A DNA stretch of 64,000 nt from Isoetes taiwanensis (lineage: Eukaryota; Streptophyta; Lycopodiopsida; Isoetales; Isoetaceae), in contig JAJEKV010000003.1 in assembly GCA_021234155.1 (NCBI GenBank), positions 7,132,413-7,196,412 of the forward strand, given 5' to 3'. A program made the translations under genes and the position numbers. The notes beneath the pieces were generated by a model. It did no database searches, was not told where the DNA came from, and saw nothing but the letters and a program-made list of their open reading frames with translations. Each line of letters starts with the position of its first letter. Within the stretch, counting starts at the first letter, position 1. Positions 11,061-21,379 of the stretch are shown here, in pieces.

Positions 11061-12340
11061 GTTCAAATGAATGCGATATATGGGTGTAAAATGGCTAGTG
11101 GGGTACAACTTTTGGCGGCGTTTAAGCACTTTAAGTCTTTGAAACTTCATGAGACGTCGAGCGATCACGCCCTTCTCCCTCCTTTTCCCACAGGTAGCGA
11201 AAACTTCGGATCGGTGTTTCCTTTGTTGGCGATGGAGGCATGGGCGCGGATGATTTTCACACCATCAGTGCGGTGCGGTACGGGGGTGAAGCCCCACGAG
11301 GAAGAAGCTTGGTTGGAAAATAATGTATCGCGGATCGAGATTGGGATTTGTTTGGACAAAGAAGTTGAACAAGGGAAAGATAAAATGTAGCCTTGTGCAA
11401 AGGAGCATCTTCAAAGAAGTTGGAAACACTCTGCTTAGAAAAATCTACAAAATTGTCACAACAAAGTAAGAAAGCAAGCGGCCCTTGCTTTTGCGTTTGA
11501 AAAATTGCACTAGATCAATACTTGCTTTTGAGGAACACAAAGTAAAGCTGGGCTGCATTTCTTTGTGCAATGTCAAAATATCTACAACAATAGACAAGTA
11601 AAAGCAGCGGGATGTTGTAGCACATGTTAGGAAAAAGAAATGAAAGGCAAAGCCAAAGGTGGCATTTGGATCAAATGGTCGGTGCATGTGATGAAAACAT
11701 AAAACCTTAGAGAATGCGTCTGGGAGATTGGAAAATCAGTTTTACTTATCACAAAGAATCTGGAAGCGATGGAAGTGAGCTGAAAGGCAATGAGAAGGCC
11801 TCTGAATTCTGAGAAAATGATGTTGGAAGAGGCTGAAAGCGGTTTAAAACAGGCCACAAATGATTTGGCTACAAAGCGGGGAGGAGTTCAAGCAATCAAC
11901 ATGTGAATTGGAAGCGAGAAATTAAAGATTTGGAAGCGGTGTCGGATGGAAACAGCGCGGGGAACAAGGTACAAAAAGCAATGAACCCTACATCTGTTAA
12001 TGGCGGGTCAAGCGTAAACTCAAACTTGAGGAGGAGTTAAAAGTTCTCGAAGAAGAGCGAGACTTACGCATTTCTACATAAACAATTTGTGGAAGCTGAA
12101 AATGGATACTCTGCAACATTTAGCATCTCTACTATTATCACGAGATAAGTTGCTAGTGGAAGATTCATTTTATACATGTTGGCATGTGAGTGCGGAATTC
12201 ACTAAAGCTTCTGAGGTTAAGTTTAGCTTGAATTGCCAACATGAGTATCATATAGCTTGTTGTTCATTGTTGAGAGGAGGACAATGTATTCATGGTTGCC
12301 ACTGGAAAGGTGCGGAGGGTGTATTTTGAGCTAGGTTTTG
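11060..12340 (+). pseudogene. Coiled-coil and RING-like protein remnant (type A)
   Basis: Stitching plus-strand frames across small indels gives a long helical, charged region (about 11640-12090) with LITKNLEAMEV, EAESGLKQATNDLATKRG and EEELKVLEEERDL-like sequence. It is followed by SLLLSRDKLLVEDSFYTC, KASEVKFSLNCQHEYHIACC and SLLRGGQCIHGCHWKG, with a stop at 12329. The Cys/His order (C near 12170, then C-x-H-x3-H-x2-C and a distal C-x2-x-C followed by W) is RING-like, and a second protein with the same plan is at 29506-31103. The layout suggests an E3 ligase-like coiled-coil/RING protein. It cannot be decided whether it was one gene with the phosphatase remnant downstream. The segment is absent from the second unit, which has a deletion here. 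Confidence 0.5.
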
Positions 12341-12633
12341 GCCATGTTGCGGGTGCTTCAAATAGTACACCAAAAGGATGTGTTAATCAGATCACGCAGT
12401 GAGGTCTCTCCAGGGTTGAGGGTTCAAAGAAGGACAATGGTGCCATTTGAAGATGCACAACACACGCAAGTCCTATAGAATCTGATCAATTGTGGTGATT
12501 TGATTACAACAGCCAGAACCACCACCACCAGTCCAAGAAGGCTGTCCAGAAGCTATAGAAGAAGGCTGTAAACCCGGCTGAGTTATGGAAAAACAACAGA
12601 CCCGATTGTACACTTTGAAGCACCTAAGGAAGT
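12340..12633 (+). other. Possible continuation of the host gene up to the LINE insertion
   Basis: The sequence stays weakly coding-like on +: RTMVPFEDAQHTQVL near 12430-12475 and KQQTRLYTLKHLRKLRKE at 12588-12640, the latter running straight into the LINE tail. Coding-like basic sequence resumes beyond the LINE at about 15178. No domain is recognised. Confidence 0.3.
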
Positions 12634-12984
12634 TGAGGAAGGAAGGAAGGAAGGAAGTTACTTTTATCGTCCCGCGGAGACCAATGGGTCTATGGGACCC
12701 AATACAAAAGCAGCGAGGAAGCGGATTCTTGCCCGGATTAAAAACCCCGCCCGAAGGGTTTGAGGAAAAACCGTGGCGACAATCGGCTGCTAACAAAGCG
12801 TGCTAATCATATAAAATGCGAGAAACATCCCAATATATCTGGTCATGCACCACCCCGTAGTGCCTAGTCGTGAACTGACCCGGTGGGGGCAAAGGTGACC
12901 TCGCGGGTCGGTACCTCTGGATGTATGACCCGGGGCCGCGTCTTGGCGGTGTGTTCATCGGCAAATGCAAAGACGCGTCCGGTA

Positions 12985-13470
12985 GGTACTAAGGGGCGTG
13001 TCGGCGAATCGGTGAGCATTTGGGCAACTCACGGAAAGTGTGAGACTCATCCTCAGCGGCACCGTTTGGCGGCCCGGCGAGCCTGTCTGGCGGGGCTCCC
13101 CAATCCACACCGATCTCGATCTCGCGAAGATGGTGGGCTTTGTCGCGAATGGAGGCAATGAGCTGCGCTTTTTTGGTATTTGGGAGAGCGAGGTAGAGGC
13201 TGTGGGCCCCAGGGCTAACTGGGGGGTTGATGTGCTCCTTGTAATGGGCCATTTTGACCTGCTCTAGAGCAATGGGGTCCCGAGGCTTGCCAAGGAAACA
13301 AGCATCTAGGTACTCCATTTGTCCGCGATCGGCCATTTGCGCCCGGTATGCGCCATTGCTCACCGCGTTCCATCTGGCGAACCAGCGATCTCTCTTACCC
13401 CTCCAGCAGGCCCTAAGCGCTGCGGACTCATGGCCCGCGGTGTAAGCCAGTGCGGGGCCGAGCATCACCC
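12985..13470 (-). pseudogene. LINE C-terminal Cys/His domain remnant
   Basis: A 159-codon open frame includes ACWRGKRDRWFARW, EYLDACFLGKPRDP, NTKKAQLIASIRDKAHHLR and EDESHTFRELPKC. LINE ORF2 proteins end in a region with a CxxC followed by an (E)SxHxxxxC motif; the ESHTF...C part is visible, while the first Cys pair reads as LAGPP, perhaps through sequence error. A degraded version of the last 10-20 codons plus the 3' UTR forms the truncated copies near 33950 and 63630. Confidence 0.55.
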
Positions 13471-13786
13471 ATAGTAACCACTTTACGAAAATGAGGCGAT
13501 GTGTCTATCAAGAGGGCTGCCAGTGAAGCGGCAAGAATCGATTTCTGCCGGCGAGAATCGATGGGGGTGAAGGTTTCACCCAAGTGCGGAGTGCCAAAAA
13601 ATGCCTTACGCACTTTTGCTCCAAGTCATTCAGTGCGTCAAAGAGGCAGCCAGGGCCCTAAACTTCGACCCGTCTGAAGGACGGGCTCGACCCCGGTGCG
13701 AGCGGATGTGGTGATGGCCCCAATCATATAGCTACGCACGGTATTTGTTGTTACGCATTGCATAAAAGCGCTTTCCGGCTACTTTG

Positions 13787-14703
13787 TCACCCATAGCGGA
13801 TAGGCGCCTCCCGGCGAGGCGAGGGAGGGAACTCCACCCCTAGGTACTTGTAGGTGGCGTGGCGCCACAGGCATCCCCGATATGTGAGTCGCGGGAGGCA
13901 TGGGGTGGCGTGAAGAAGGATATGAGAACCACCGGTCTTGGCGGATTGGCGCATGCGTAGCGACAAAATGTTACAGGGCATCGGGTGGGCGCATATCTTC
14001 GGGGTGTGGGCGGCGAGGCCAACATCGTCGCACATAGATGGTGGCCGGATGACCTGGTGCAAAAGATGTATGCCATCCCCATGCTCAATGAGGGGCTCTA
14101 AGCGATCAATGTAGAGGCCAAAAAGTGTGCGGCGAGAGGGGGCAACCTGCTTGGGACCGATACTCTTGGTAAATGCTTGGCCGTCATTTGCATCTGCCAA
14201 AACAACTCTCATACAACTGTATATGGCATTACGCACGGGCAGGAGCCCCGGTTGGCCTTGATCTAGCCCACAACTTTTCAGGGGGACCATTATCAAAAGC
14301 CTTGCGAAGTCCAAAGCGACAATACAAGTCCAGTAGGTGATTAGAGGTACATCTTCAATCGGTGCGCCCGTAAAGATATAGTCAATCGTTGAGTGGCGGG
14401 GTCAGCTTTACTGTGTGAGGGCTCGCACATCCATTTGCCTCTGCCCGGTAGGTCAAGCTGCTTGCTTCGAGAATGCCCGATAGCGGTTTGGCAAATCTTG
14501 AGCCCGACCATGATCGTCCGTAATTGGTAGGACGGTGTAATAGTCGCCAGCTTTGTGAATGGGAACAACCACGCTTGTGGTCCATTATTGGAAACCCTCT
14601 GCAATGCTCTGTTGAGCAGGGGTAGTGAGGACCCGGCACAAGCGGCTGCCACGCCCACTTGAGTAACTTCGGCGCATACCATCGAGGTCATTTGCCTTCC
14701 CAT
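13787..14703 (-). pseudogene. LINE reverse transcriptase remnant
   Basis: The N-terminal part (14703-14341) resembles the early reverse-transcriptase blocks, including PLLNRALQRV, PFTKLATIT and a NYR-like segment. The palm follows: a SIGPKQ...RTLFGLYIDRLE block (14170-14100) corresponding to the S-x-GV-x-QG-CPLSP-LF motif, and CDDVGLAA (14030-14005) corresponding to the YADD active site with both aspartates kept. LGVEFPP (about 13850) matches the KYLG motif. The motif order is that of LINE reverse transcriptases. Broken Gly/Cys residues and frameshifts make it inactive as read. Confidence 0.65.
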
Positions 14704-14889
14704 TAGCTAGCCGTTGCGGGCCCTCCTCAACATCCTCATCCCACGAGAACCAATGGGGGCCATCACTGGGGGTATGGGCGTCTGGCGTCCTGGCCGGTCA
14801 TAGAGCTGCTGCAAATCGCATTCCCCTTTGCGGGTGTGATGTCCCACAGCCAAAGGCAGGCTGGCCTTGAAGCACTCTGCTTAAAAGGT

Positions 14890-15170
14890 TGAGGATGAGT
14901 GTCAGCGAGCGAACATCTCCCACGATGCTTGGCAAGTGCAGCGCCTTTGTGTCCCGGATAGGTAGTGATGCGTGTGTGATAACTGGCGGGTACTGGATCG
15001 AGGATGTGGCCGGGCTGCCCGCTTGCGTTCTTCTGATCCGCATCAAACCATCGATTCTGGGAATATTTATGACCACGGCGGCGGCGAAGTCTGCCAAAAG
15101 CACCTGTCCATTTGCATCCGTAATAGCGAAGTCGGTGGGAAGTAATTCCATCGGATGAGGGCAACAATTT
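14890..15170 (-). pseudogene. LINE endonuclease (EEP-type) remnant
   Basis: Across two frames the minus strand reads ELLPTDFAITDANGQVLL, then a DFAAA block, SILDPV or SSIQYPP in place of the usual SILDY segment, and LPSIVGDVRSLT near the end. Exonuclease-endonuclease-phosphatase domains of LINEs end with an S-x-ID-x-(V/I) segment and an SDH motif; an S-x-ILD segment can be followed here, but the SDH motif is not clearly kept. Only the C-terminal half of the domain is present. Confidence 0.5.
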
Positions 15171-15177
15171 GAATATT

Positions 15178-15373
15178 TACTTGAGAAAGGAAAGAGGCCG
15201 AGGAAGAACAAGAGGGGTAAAATTTGGAGGATAGCAAAGTAGTTGTTCGGGCTACAAAAAAGAAACAAAGTAGCTATGCAAAAGATGCGAGGAAGCAATC
15301 TCAATCATGACACCACACATATCGAAGTGTGTTCGGAAGAAAATCAGAATCGGGGGCCCTCAAGTTTCAGGTG
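15178..15373 (+). pseudogene. Basic exon remnant upstream of the phosphatase domain
   Basis: The plus strand right after the LINE reads EKGKRPRKNKRGKIWRIAK, a strongly basic stretch like a nuclear localisation signal, then RATKKKQ-like and KDARKQSQS-like sequence. It ends at GTTTCAG followed by GTGAGG (15372-15373), a plausible splice donor. It pairs with the acceptor at 15628-15629, giving an intron of about 256 bases. The coding-like basic sequence before the LINE tail at 12588-12640 would join to this exon without the LINE. Confidence 0.4.
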
Positions 15374-15629
15374 AGGCGATCTTCAACAAGTGATTCTTTG
15401 CCATTAATAACCACGGAAAGGGGGTATGGGCATTGTTGGGCAAGGCCACAACTTAGTGTTGATTAAAACATTGAATATTATTGATTTTCTTTTGTTGCAT
15501 TCCTTTGTGGGATTACAGTTCATTGTTAGGTGGAGAATCCTGGCTTTGTTGATCTGAAGGTTTCCACATTCAACCCATTTTTCATTTTCATCTTCATCTA
15601 TTTATTCATGTAGTAATTCTGTTGTGTAG

Positions 15630-16378
15630 GTATTCGGGATGTTCCAGCATTACTAAATATTGATTTGCCCGATAAAGATAAACTCATTGTCTTGGATTTA
15701 AATGGTGTGTTGGTAAAAACATTTGGTGCAAATGAACACATGCGGCTTGGAGGCGGGATTGACAATGACATACACTAGCGAAAGAAAGTGATATTGGACC
15801 CGAAGCGGTGTTCTTCTTGAAGACTTTATTCTGAAGTGTTGTGTTGGTATATGGTCATCAATGCAACTCTCAATGTGGAAGATGTCTTTGCAAGTACTAT
15901 GTCATTTGAGGGGCGATTTGAATTTGTATGGGGGACGGGAAAAATGTGTGCAGACCCAGTTTCACCACCCTAACAAACACAGGCTGTCGATCATGATGAA
16001 ACCACTTGGGAAAATATATGAGTCATACCCAAGATTCGGGTAAGACTTTGCTTCTTGATGATTCATTGTACAAGTCTTACCTTAGCAAACCACGGAAATT
16101 TCTGCGAATTTTTGCATTCAAGATGGATGTCCATGATGAAGTGCTACGGTACTCACCCCAAAGATAGAAGAAATCAAATGAGGCCAAAGGCCGAGGAAGA
16201 AATGGGAATTCTTGGTGAAGAATACACATAGATACAAGCCTTGGCCTAAGGCGGATAGAAAGATTATGAAGCTATGCTTGGAAAGACTTTCACGGAAAAG
16301 CGATTCTGGATTCTGCGAGGTTTGTGAAGGAGGAATTGGAGAAGGTTTATGGTGATGGCGCTTGTCATTCTCCATGAT
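15630..16378 (+). pseudogene. FCP1/SCP-like HAD phosphatase domain remnant
   Basis: After a TTGTGTAG acceptor the exon reads IRDVPALLNIDLPDKDKLI then VLDLNGVLVKTF (15685-15725). The (V/L)LDLNG-x-LV block is the plant variant of the catalytic DLDET motif of NLI-interacting-factor phosphatases. A VGIWSSM block (15850-15870), KPLGKIYESYPRFG (16000-16038), a LLLDDSLYKSY segment (16047-16075) and EELEKVYGDG (16327-16360) follow in family order. Members dephosphorylate Ser/Thr, typically of RNA polymerase II tail or nuclear proteins. The variant has Asn where the second Asp normally sits, so catalysis is doubtful even without the frame breaks. Part of the frame is disrupted between 15770 and 15950. 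It is present once in the window because the second unit carries a deletion. Confidence 0.65.
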
Positions 16379-16379
16379 T

Positions 16380-17085
16380 ATTAATCTGTTTTGTCATTTA
16401 TTTAGGCCAAAGGAATCCTACACTTTTCATGTACCATCTTTATCTTAATTTAAGAATGTTTTTGCTATATTGTTTATGTAGTTCAATCGGACTTGTCTAT
16501 AAGTTTTGCTATATTGTTTATATATACTTCAATCTTGTTGAAAGGGATGCTTAAAACTTATCAAGTGCTTAAAAAAAAAATTACTGCAAGTGCTATGGTT
16601 TGAGTCTTAATGGCGGAATCTTGCTTATTGTCTTTATGTGTGGATACTTTTATGTAGTTGCTTAATGTCATCATGTGCTTCTTGTCATGCGGTAAAGGTC
16701 GCGGTGCTTATTGTTAAGCCATATAAGCTGTTTTAAAGGTATTTGTTTATTGCATAAGTGCTTTCGTGTGTTCGGTGCTTACTCGCGCTTGCTGAAAGTG
16801 ATTAAAATGCTTAGTGTTTGAAACTAATGAAAGAGCTAGAAACCTTTGTTACATTCAAAGCGAGAATCTGAATGGATTACCGCGAGAATTGAACTTCATA
16901 AATTTGATAGATAGACAAAAATAACATTTCATAGATGAAGAAGAAGAGATCTCAATGAAACAAGAAACAAAGTTACAACAAAGTTTGATGGTAAACAAGA
17001 TTTTTTATAAAAAAGGCCATTAGGCCAATGTATAAAATTTTTACAAAATTTTTACAAAATTTTGGCCACGAGGGCGGTGTATTCT
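16380..17085. other. No gene recognised
   Basis: AT-rich DNA after the phosphatase remnant. A short direct repeat of TTTTGCTATATTGTTTAT occurs at 16449-16466 and 16503-16520. TTTTTACAAAATTT is duplicated at 17039-17062. Nothing coding is supported. Confidence 0.4.
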
Positions 17086-17180
17086 TCAAAGGGGTGTCTT
17101 CTTCAAAGGGGTTGTCTTCTTCATCAAAGGGGGTGTCTTCTTCAAGGGGGTGTCTTCTTCAAGGGGTGTCTTCTTCATCT
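17085..17180. repeat. Minisatellite of GTGTCTTCTTCAAGGGG units
   Basis: Five or six imperfect units of 17-20 bases, each GTCTTCTTCA followed by AAGGGG or AGGGGG with small length changes. An apparent Ser-rich frame through it is a product of the repeat. Confidence 0.75.
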
Positions 17181-17337
17181 TCATCTGCTCCTGCATTCAT
17201 TCTCCATCTGCAACAAATGAAACAAGCGAAAAATTAAACAAGCGAAGATTAAACAAGCGAAAAAATGAAAAGAAAACAAATGAAAATTTGCATGTACCTT
17301 TAAGGAAAGCCCTGAGCTCCTCCAAAGTGGCTTCCCT

Positions 17338-17430
17338 CGTCTTCCTCTTCCTCTTCCTCTTCCTCCTCTTCCTCTTCCTCTTCCTCTTCCTCTTCCTCTT
17401 CCTCTTCCTCTTCCTCTTCTTCTTCTTAGC
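17338..17430. repeat. (CTTCCT)n pyrimidine tract
   Basis: About 90 bases made almost only of C and T, mostly the hexamer CTTCCT, ending in CTTCTTCTT. One strand is polypurine. Both the Phe/Leu-rich and Arg/Gly-rich open frames across it are by-products of the repeat. Confidence 0.85.
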
Positions 17431-17439
17431 CTATCCATC

Positions 17440-18480
17440 CACGCATCCTGGCGGTGACATATTCCTGAATTCATTTCGATTCCTCATTTTCGATTCCTCA
17501 TAGGAATGAGAAGATGAGAATCGAAATCAACTCCCTCAAAGCGGGGAGGCAGTAGAGTGGGCGGGGAGAGGGAGGCAGCAGTGGGAGGCGGCAAGCACCG
17601 GCGGGCGGGGAAGAGTGGAGGAACACCTCTTCGGCGGCTTAGTAAAGCGCCCGCCGAGGTGACCTCCGGCTCCTCGCTATGTGCTTCGCTTCATGGGAGG
17701 ATTGGGAGGATTGGGAGGATTGGCCCGGAGTCTTGAGAGAGGAGGAATTAATGAGGCGGATGGTGGAGGAGAGCTTGTAGGCGGGGCGTGAGCTTGTGAA
17801 GCCCTCTTGCTTAAGTCATGTGCTTAGAAGCGTCGGTAATGCGATAAACCTCACAGCGCCGGAACAATTAATTAAGTAACCGGGCTGCAATATTTCATTA
17901 TGACTACTCGAATTGACACATGTCACATCAAAGGAAGCGCCTTGACAATATAATTTTGCCAAGAATGTTGGGATAGTGATGGTACCAAAATAAATAATTG
18001 AACCTTATTCCAATGTCACAAATCTACATTCTTATAAACAACAATTCAATCTTCAATTGAAATGCGTGTCCATGCACACCACCCTTGTGCATCCTCACTA
18101 TTGTTAATATATATAAAAATATGTGCTTACATGCTTAGGTCTTTGGAACAACAAATCACTTGAAAAGAATAACATCAATTTAGTTAAGTGTCAAACAATT
18201 ACATTGTTATTGGGGAGGCTGGCCATAATTTTTCATGGGTCTCTGTGAAATTACTGTACATGCATTGCCTTCTACTTTTTCCATATCAATTTTAGGATAT
18301 CTTACCACATGGCATTACCGCGGAGGCTTCGGGTTGTTTAGTGAGCAACATATACTTGAAATTACCCAAAATTGATAATACAATCCACTTAAGATAACCT
18401 CATGCACTCCAAATTTTTGCCCCATCCATCTTTGTATGAATCTTCAAGTGTGCATTTGGGTTACGTGCACTTGAGGATGT
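17440..18480. other. GC-rich patch then AT-rich spacer, no gene recognised
   Basis: 17500-17870 is G-rich with three GGGAGGATT units (about 17694-17721) and could be the 5' region of a gene reading to the left, but no frame is convincing. GATTCCTCATTTTCGATTCC at 17478-17497 is followed by a partial inverted copy. 17880-18480 is AT-rich. None of this is repeated elsewhere in the window. Confidence 0.3.
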
Positions 18481-21000
18481 AGAGTCCACACCCTCACGAA
18501 TTGTCTACCTCGGCATTCTTTGCAAAATTGTCACCTACCTCTACCAAATTACTGATCCATTCATTGGCTTGTTCAAGAGTCTCCTTTTCTTCTCAACTCT
18601 GGTTTTAAAGTCGGTTACCTCCCACTTTCCAAATCTACTGTATTGATCACGGGGAGTCCCAATTATGATCCATGCAAAATGGGAGAAACATGAAATGAGG
18701 CATCTATGCAAGCTTTGTTTGGCCTGAATCTGCGGTCGTCTGATGAATCTTCTTTGTGCCTTTGAGTGTTTCAATTTTATATTCTTCCATGTTTGCCACA
18801 ACCGGCGGGTTCAATTCCCAAAAATATCTTTTGATCTCATCTGTTTCATCGGTGGTGGTAGGCTTTTGAAATATGTACCCGAGAAATTTTACAATATCTT
18901 TAGCATGCCTCGGTTGCACACCATTGGGTTTGAGTTGTTCCTTACTTAGCGACCTTTTGATAACGGCTTTTGCACCATCATGTTCACCTTTACCATGGCG
19001 GTGGCAAAGTAGTTCCACACTATTTCCTTGTCATTGATTGTGAAGTACACGCCTAAGAAAAAAAAAGGTTTTCGACTTGAATTGTGATGAGCAGACCATC
19101 ACTCCAAAACCAATGCTTCTCATACTCTATTTCTGTTCCTTAAGCCATGCAACATGCTTTTTTGTGGCGGTGTTCCACAAATAATGAGTCATGCACTTTA
19201 TCATCGAAATGTAAAAGTGAGTCTCTTTTATGATCTTCCCTACCGTTGTTGAGTCTATTCTGATCTGCTCCAACCTTACGTTCTTTTTCTCTTCTTTGGG
19301 CCGGTCTTCTTAAATGCGCGCGAGAGCAGGGAATATCGGCACTTTTGTCATGCCTATATGTTATGTGAACAAGTATAGAAACTTGGTCTACGTATGCGGT
19401 GCATTGGTGAGGCTCATTACGGATCTTGATCTTTGTAATTTTACGCAAAGTCAATACTTGAGATACAATTGTATCTTACGGAAATGATGACACACCTTTG
19501 TTTAAAGCTGATTGGCACTGCCAATGTGCTATGTAATTGTGTGGAACAAAATCGATATTACCTTCTTCACTTCCTCTTGAAATTCTTTGGGACTTACGTC
19601 ATACGTACTAATCTCAAGGCAGGTTTGTACCTCAAAGCCTTTCTTGGATCCTGAATTCTCTGTCTGGTCCACGGGTTGCTTTTCAAATGTCTTCCAATTA
19701 ACTAATGTCTTGAACCCGTGCCATCCATTTCCTGTGGACATTTTCTAATTCTATCCAACCCACATTTTTTACCGCCAACATCAAGCGGTTATGATCAAAC
19801 CACTCCTCATCATCACCTTTCTTTGCCGGACCACTTGTCTCCATAAATCAACTTTGGTACACTTGATTGTATGCTCCTTGGCTGCACATTACGGGCGAGG
19901 GGCCACAAATCTCCGCGATGGCGGTTGCAATTGTCATGAACTCCACCCGATTTTCTCGGCTGTTCAATCCTTGCATGATGTATTCAAATTTCAAGTGGTA
20001 AATGCAGCGGCATGTATGCCTCTCGCATCCTCCTTACAAAACTAGGTTTCAACCTCTCAAAAACGCAATGCAATTTTGATATGAGGATTCTCCTCTCTAA
20101 ACACGAGGTAGAATTGCAAGCTACGGGGAAATCGTGTGAATGCCAAATAAATGCTACATATAATGAACCCTACAATATAGGATGAATACTTACTTGGCTG
20201 ACTTCAAGAAGGTGAATTGGATGTTCCATCTTTATTCTGTCTCTCGATACATACTTCCTCCGTCTTTCTTGTATGGAGAAACTCTTGTATTTTACGTCGA
20301 ACTTGATAATGACTTCTCTATTGTGATCTAACATGCTATCCATCCGCTTCCTCCTCTGAACATTGACCAAGGTCCTTCCCCTTTGTTAGCTTGCACCCTT
20401 CTTTGAAAAGCATTTGAAATTGTTTTTACGGGGATCTTTGAGCAATCGGCCCTTACGCTTGATTCAATGGCTTGACACCATTTGTACTGCTGCTTTGCCA
20501 TTATCGGGGTGGACTTCCTTGCCGAAGCATGTCATAATTCCTCTCAAACTTATGTTCTTGCATTGTTTCCTTCAAATTCTTCACCATTTGCTTTCGGCCA
20601 TAGTAACTTTGCTTAGATTTCTTTATAGAAGCAATTGGTAAATCCCTTGCCCTCAAAGAGGCTGTCAAGGATCGCGGCCTTTGTCATTGTCATCAACATT
20701 TGTACTGATTTGGTTGAATACTTCATAAATTTCTCCTGAAATTTCTCTTATTCTCTTGGTCCTTTCGGTCTCAATTTCTTATTAAGTCTTTGAAGGCGAA
20801 TCTTTAGAAAAAGAAATTCTTCTTCATTGCTACCTTCTTTGCATACAATCTCTGCGCCTCGATCTCTCTTCCTTGCTGCATCAATGGCTCGTAAATTGAG
20901 CGGGGAGAGGAATTGGGTTTCATCTATCGGATTTACGTGTATTCTTTGAATTGGTGAGGGCAAATTGTTGAATTCGGTTCGGGCAATTCTTGGAAACAAT
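18480..21000 (-). pseudogene. DDE-like transposase remnant with WSDG and HGKGEHDGA blocks, copy 1
   Basis: Read right to left on the minus strand: SPIQRIHVNPIDETQFLSPL (20950), a charged helical region (20640-20170), VDQVSILVHITYRHDKSAD (19400-19340), SDDKVHDSLFVEH (19210-19165), a FWSDG-like block (about 19110), HRHGKGEHDGAKAVIKRSLS (19000-18940), KDIVKFLGYIFQKP (18905-18865), FWELNPPVVANMEEYKIET (18830-18765) and GKWEVTDFKTRVEKK (18640-18590). An aspartate in a beta-strand-like ILVH context, then WSDG, then a (H)GKG-x-xDGAGA-x-xKR block recalls a transposase-like family scattered in algae, lower plants and animals. I recall that family from general knowledge only and cannot give its formal name. 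Frames are broken in many places. Confidence 0.5.
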
Positions 21001-21379
21001 TAGTCCCTCCATTTTGCTTGAATTCAAGATGGGTTAGCCGCCATCTAGGAATATGGCGGACTCTGAGGGCATTCATGTTCCGGCACCAAACATGTTCATG
21101 ATTCTCTCATTTTGTCATTTTGGTGGCGCACCCTATGTCAATACTTCAATCCGCGTCGTGTGTTTAAAACACACCGATTTTAAGCACTTGTAGCGTCCGG
21201 ACGGTGATTTCTGCTACCCGTACCCGATTTTGCACCCATATGCCCATCTGTGGTCACTCTAGTAGCGATCACCAATGGTAGAATCTGAGGCATGAAGTGC
21301 TGTTCACATGTGATCAGTGACATGGAGGGCATGGGGTCTTGACTTGTTTGGGCGAGGCTGGTCATGGCGGCATAAAGGT

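Larger units (their letters stand above)
1..11080. repeat. Left duplicated segment, copy 1
   Basis: This segment is colinear with 34533-41068. Matching points are 1 with 34533, 1020-1190 with about 35555-35700 (almost identical), 6793 with 38378, 8905 with 38930 and 11067 with 41055. Copy 1 carries material missing from copy 2: 3848-3988, 4036-6793, the TRIM-like element at 7286-7670 and the insertion at 7727-8904. The window begins inside the unit, because the 197 bases before copy 2 (34336-34532) have no counterpart here. Boundaries come from reading shared strings by eye and are good to a few bases only. Confidence 0.9.
12634..15176 (-). mobile_element. 5'-truncated LINE with tetranucleotide tail
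   Basis: On the minus strand the order is endonuclease remnant (15170-14890), reverse transcriptase (14700-13787), C-terminal Cys/His domain (13470-12985), 3' untranslated region (12985-12660) and a (TTCC)n tail (12657-12634). The end sequence (GGTCTATGGGACCCAATAC in + orientation, 12687-12705) reappears in opposite orientation at about 34260-34330 and 63940-64000. The start of the endonuclease is missing, so the insertion is 5'-truncated. TTGAG occurs on both sides (left of the tail at 12634 and at about 15176) as a weak target-duplication candidate. GC content is far above the flanks. Coding frames are broken repeatedly. Confidence 0.75.

Noticed and set aside
12883-13161. Plus-strand open frames in the GC-rich LINE region, including 13040-13267 and 14889-15158
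   Set aside because: The minus strand carries the recognisable endonuclease, reverse transcriptase and Cys/His motifs; the plus frames are antisense shadows.
17150-17503. Open frames of about 100 codons through the (CTTCCT)n tract (Phe/Leu-rich on one strand, Arg/Gly-rich on the other)
   Set aside because: They consist of the microsatellite translated in both directions, with no start context or conserved flanks.
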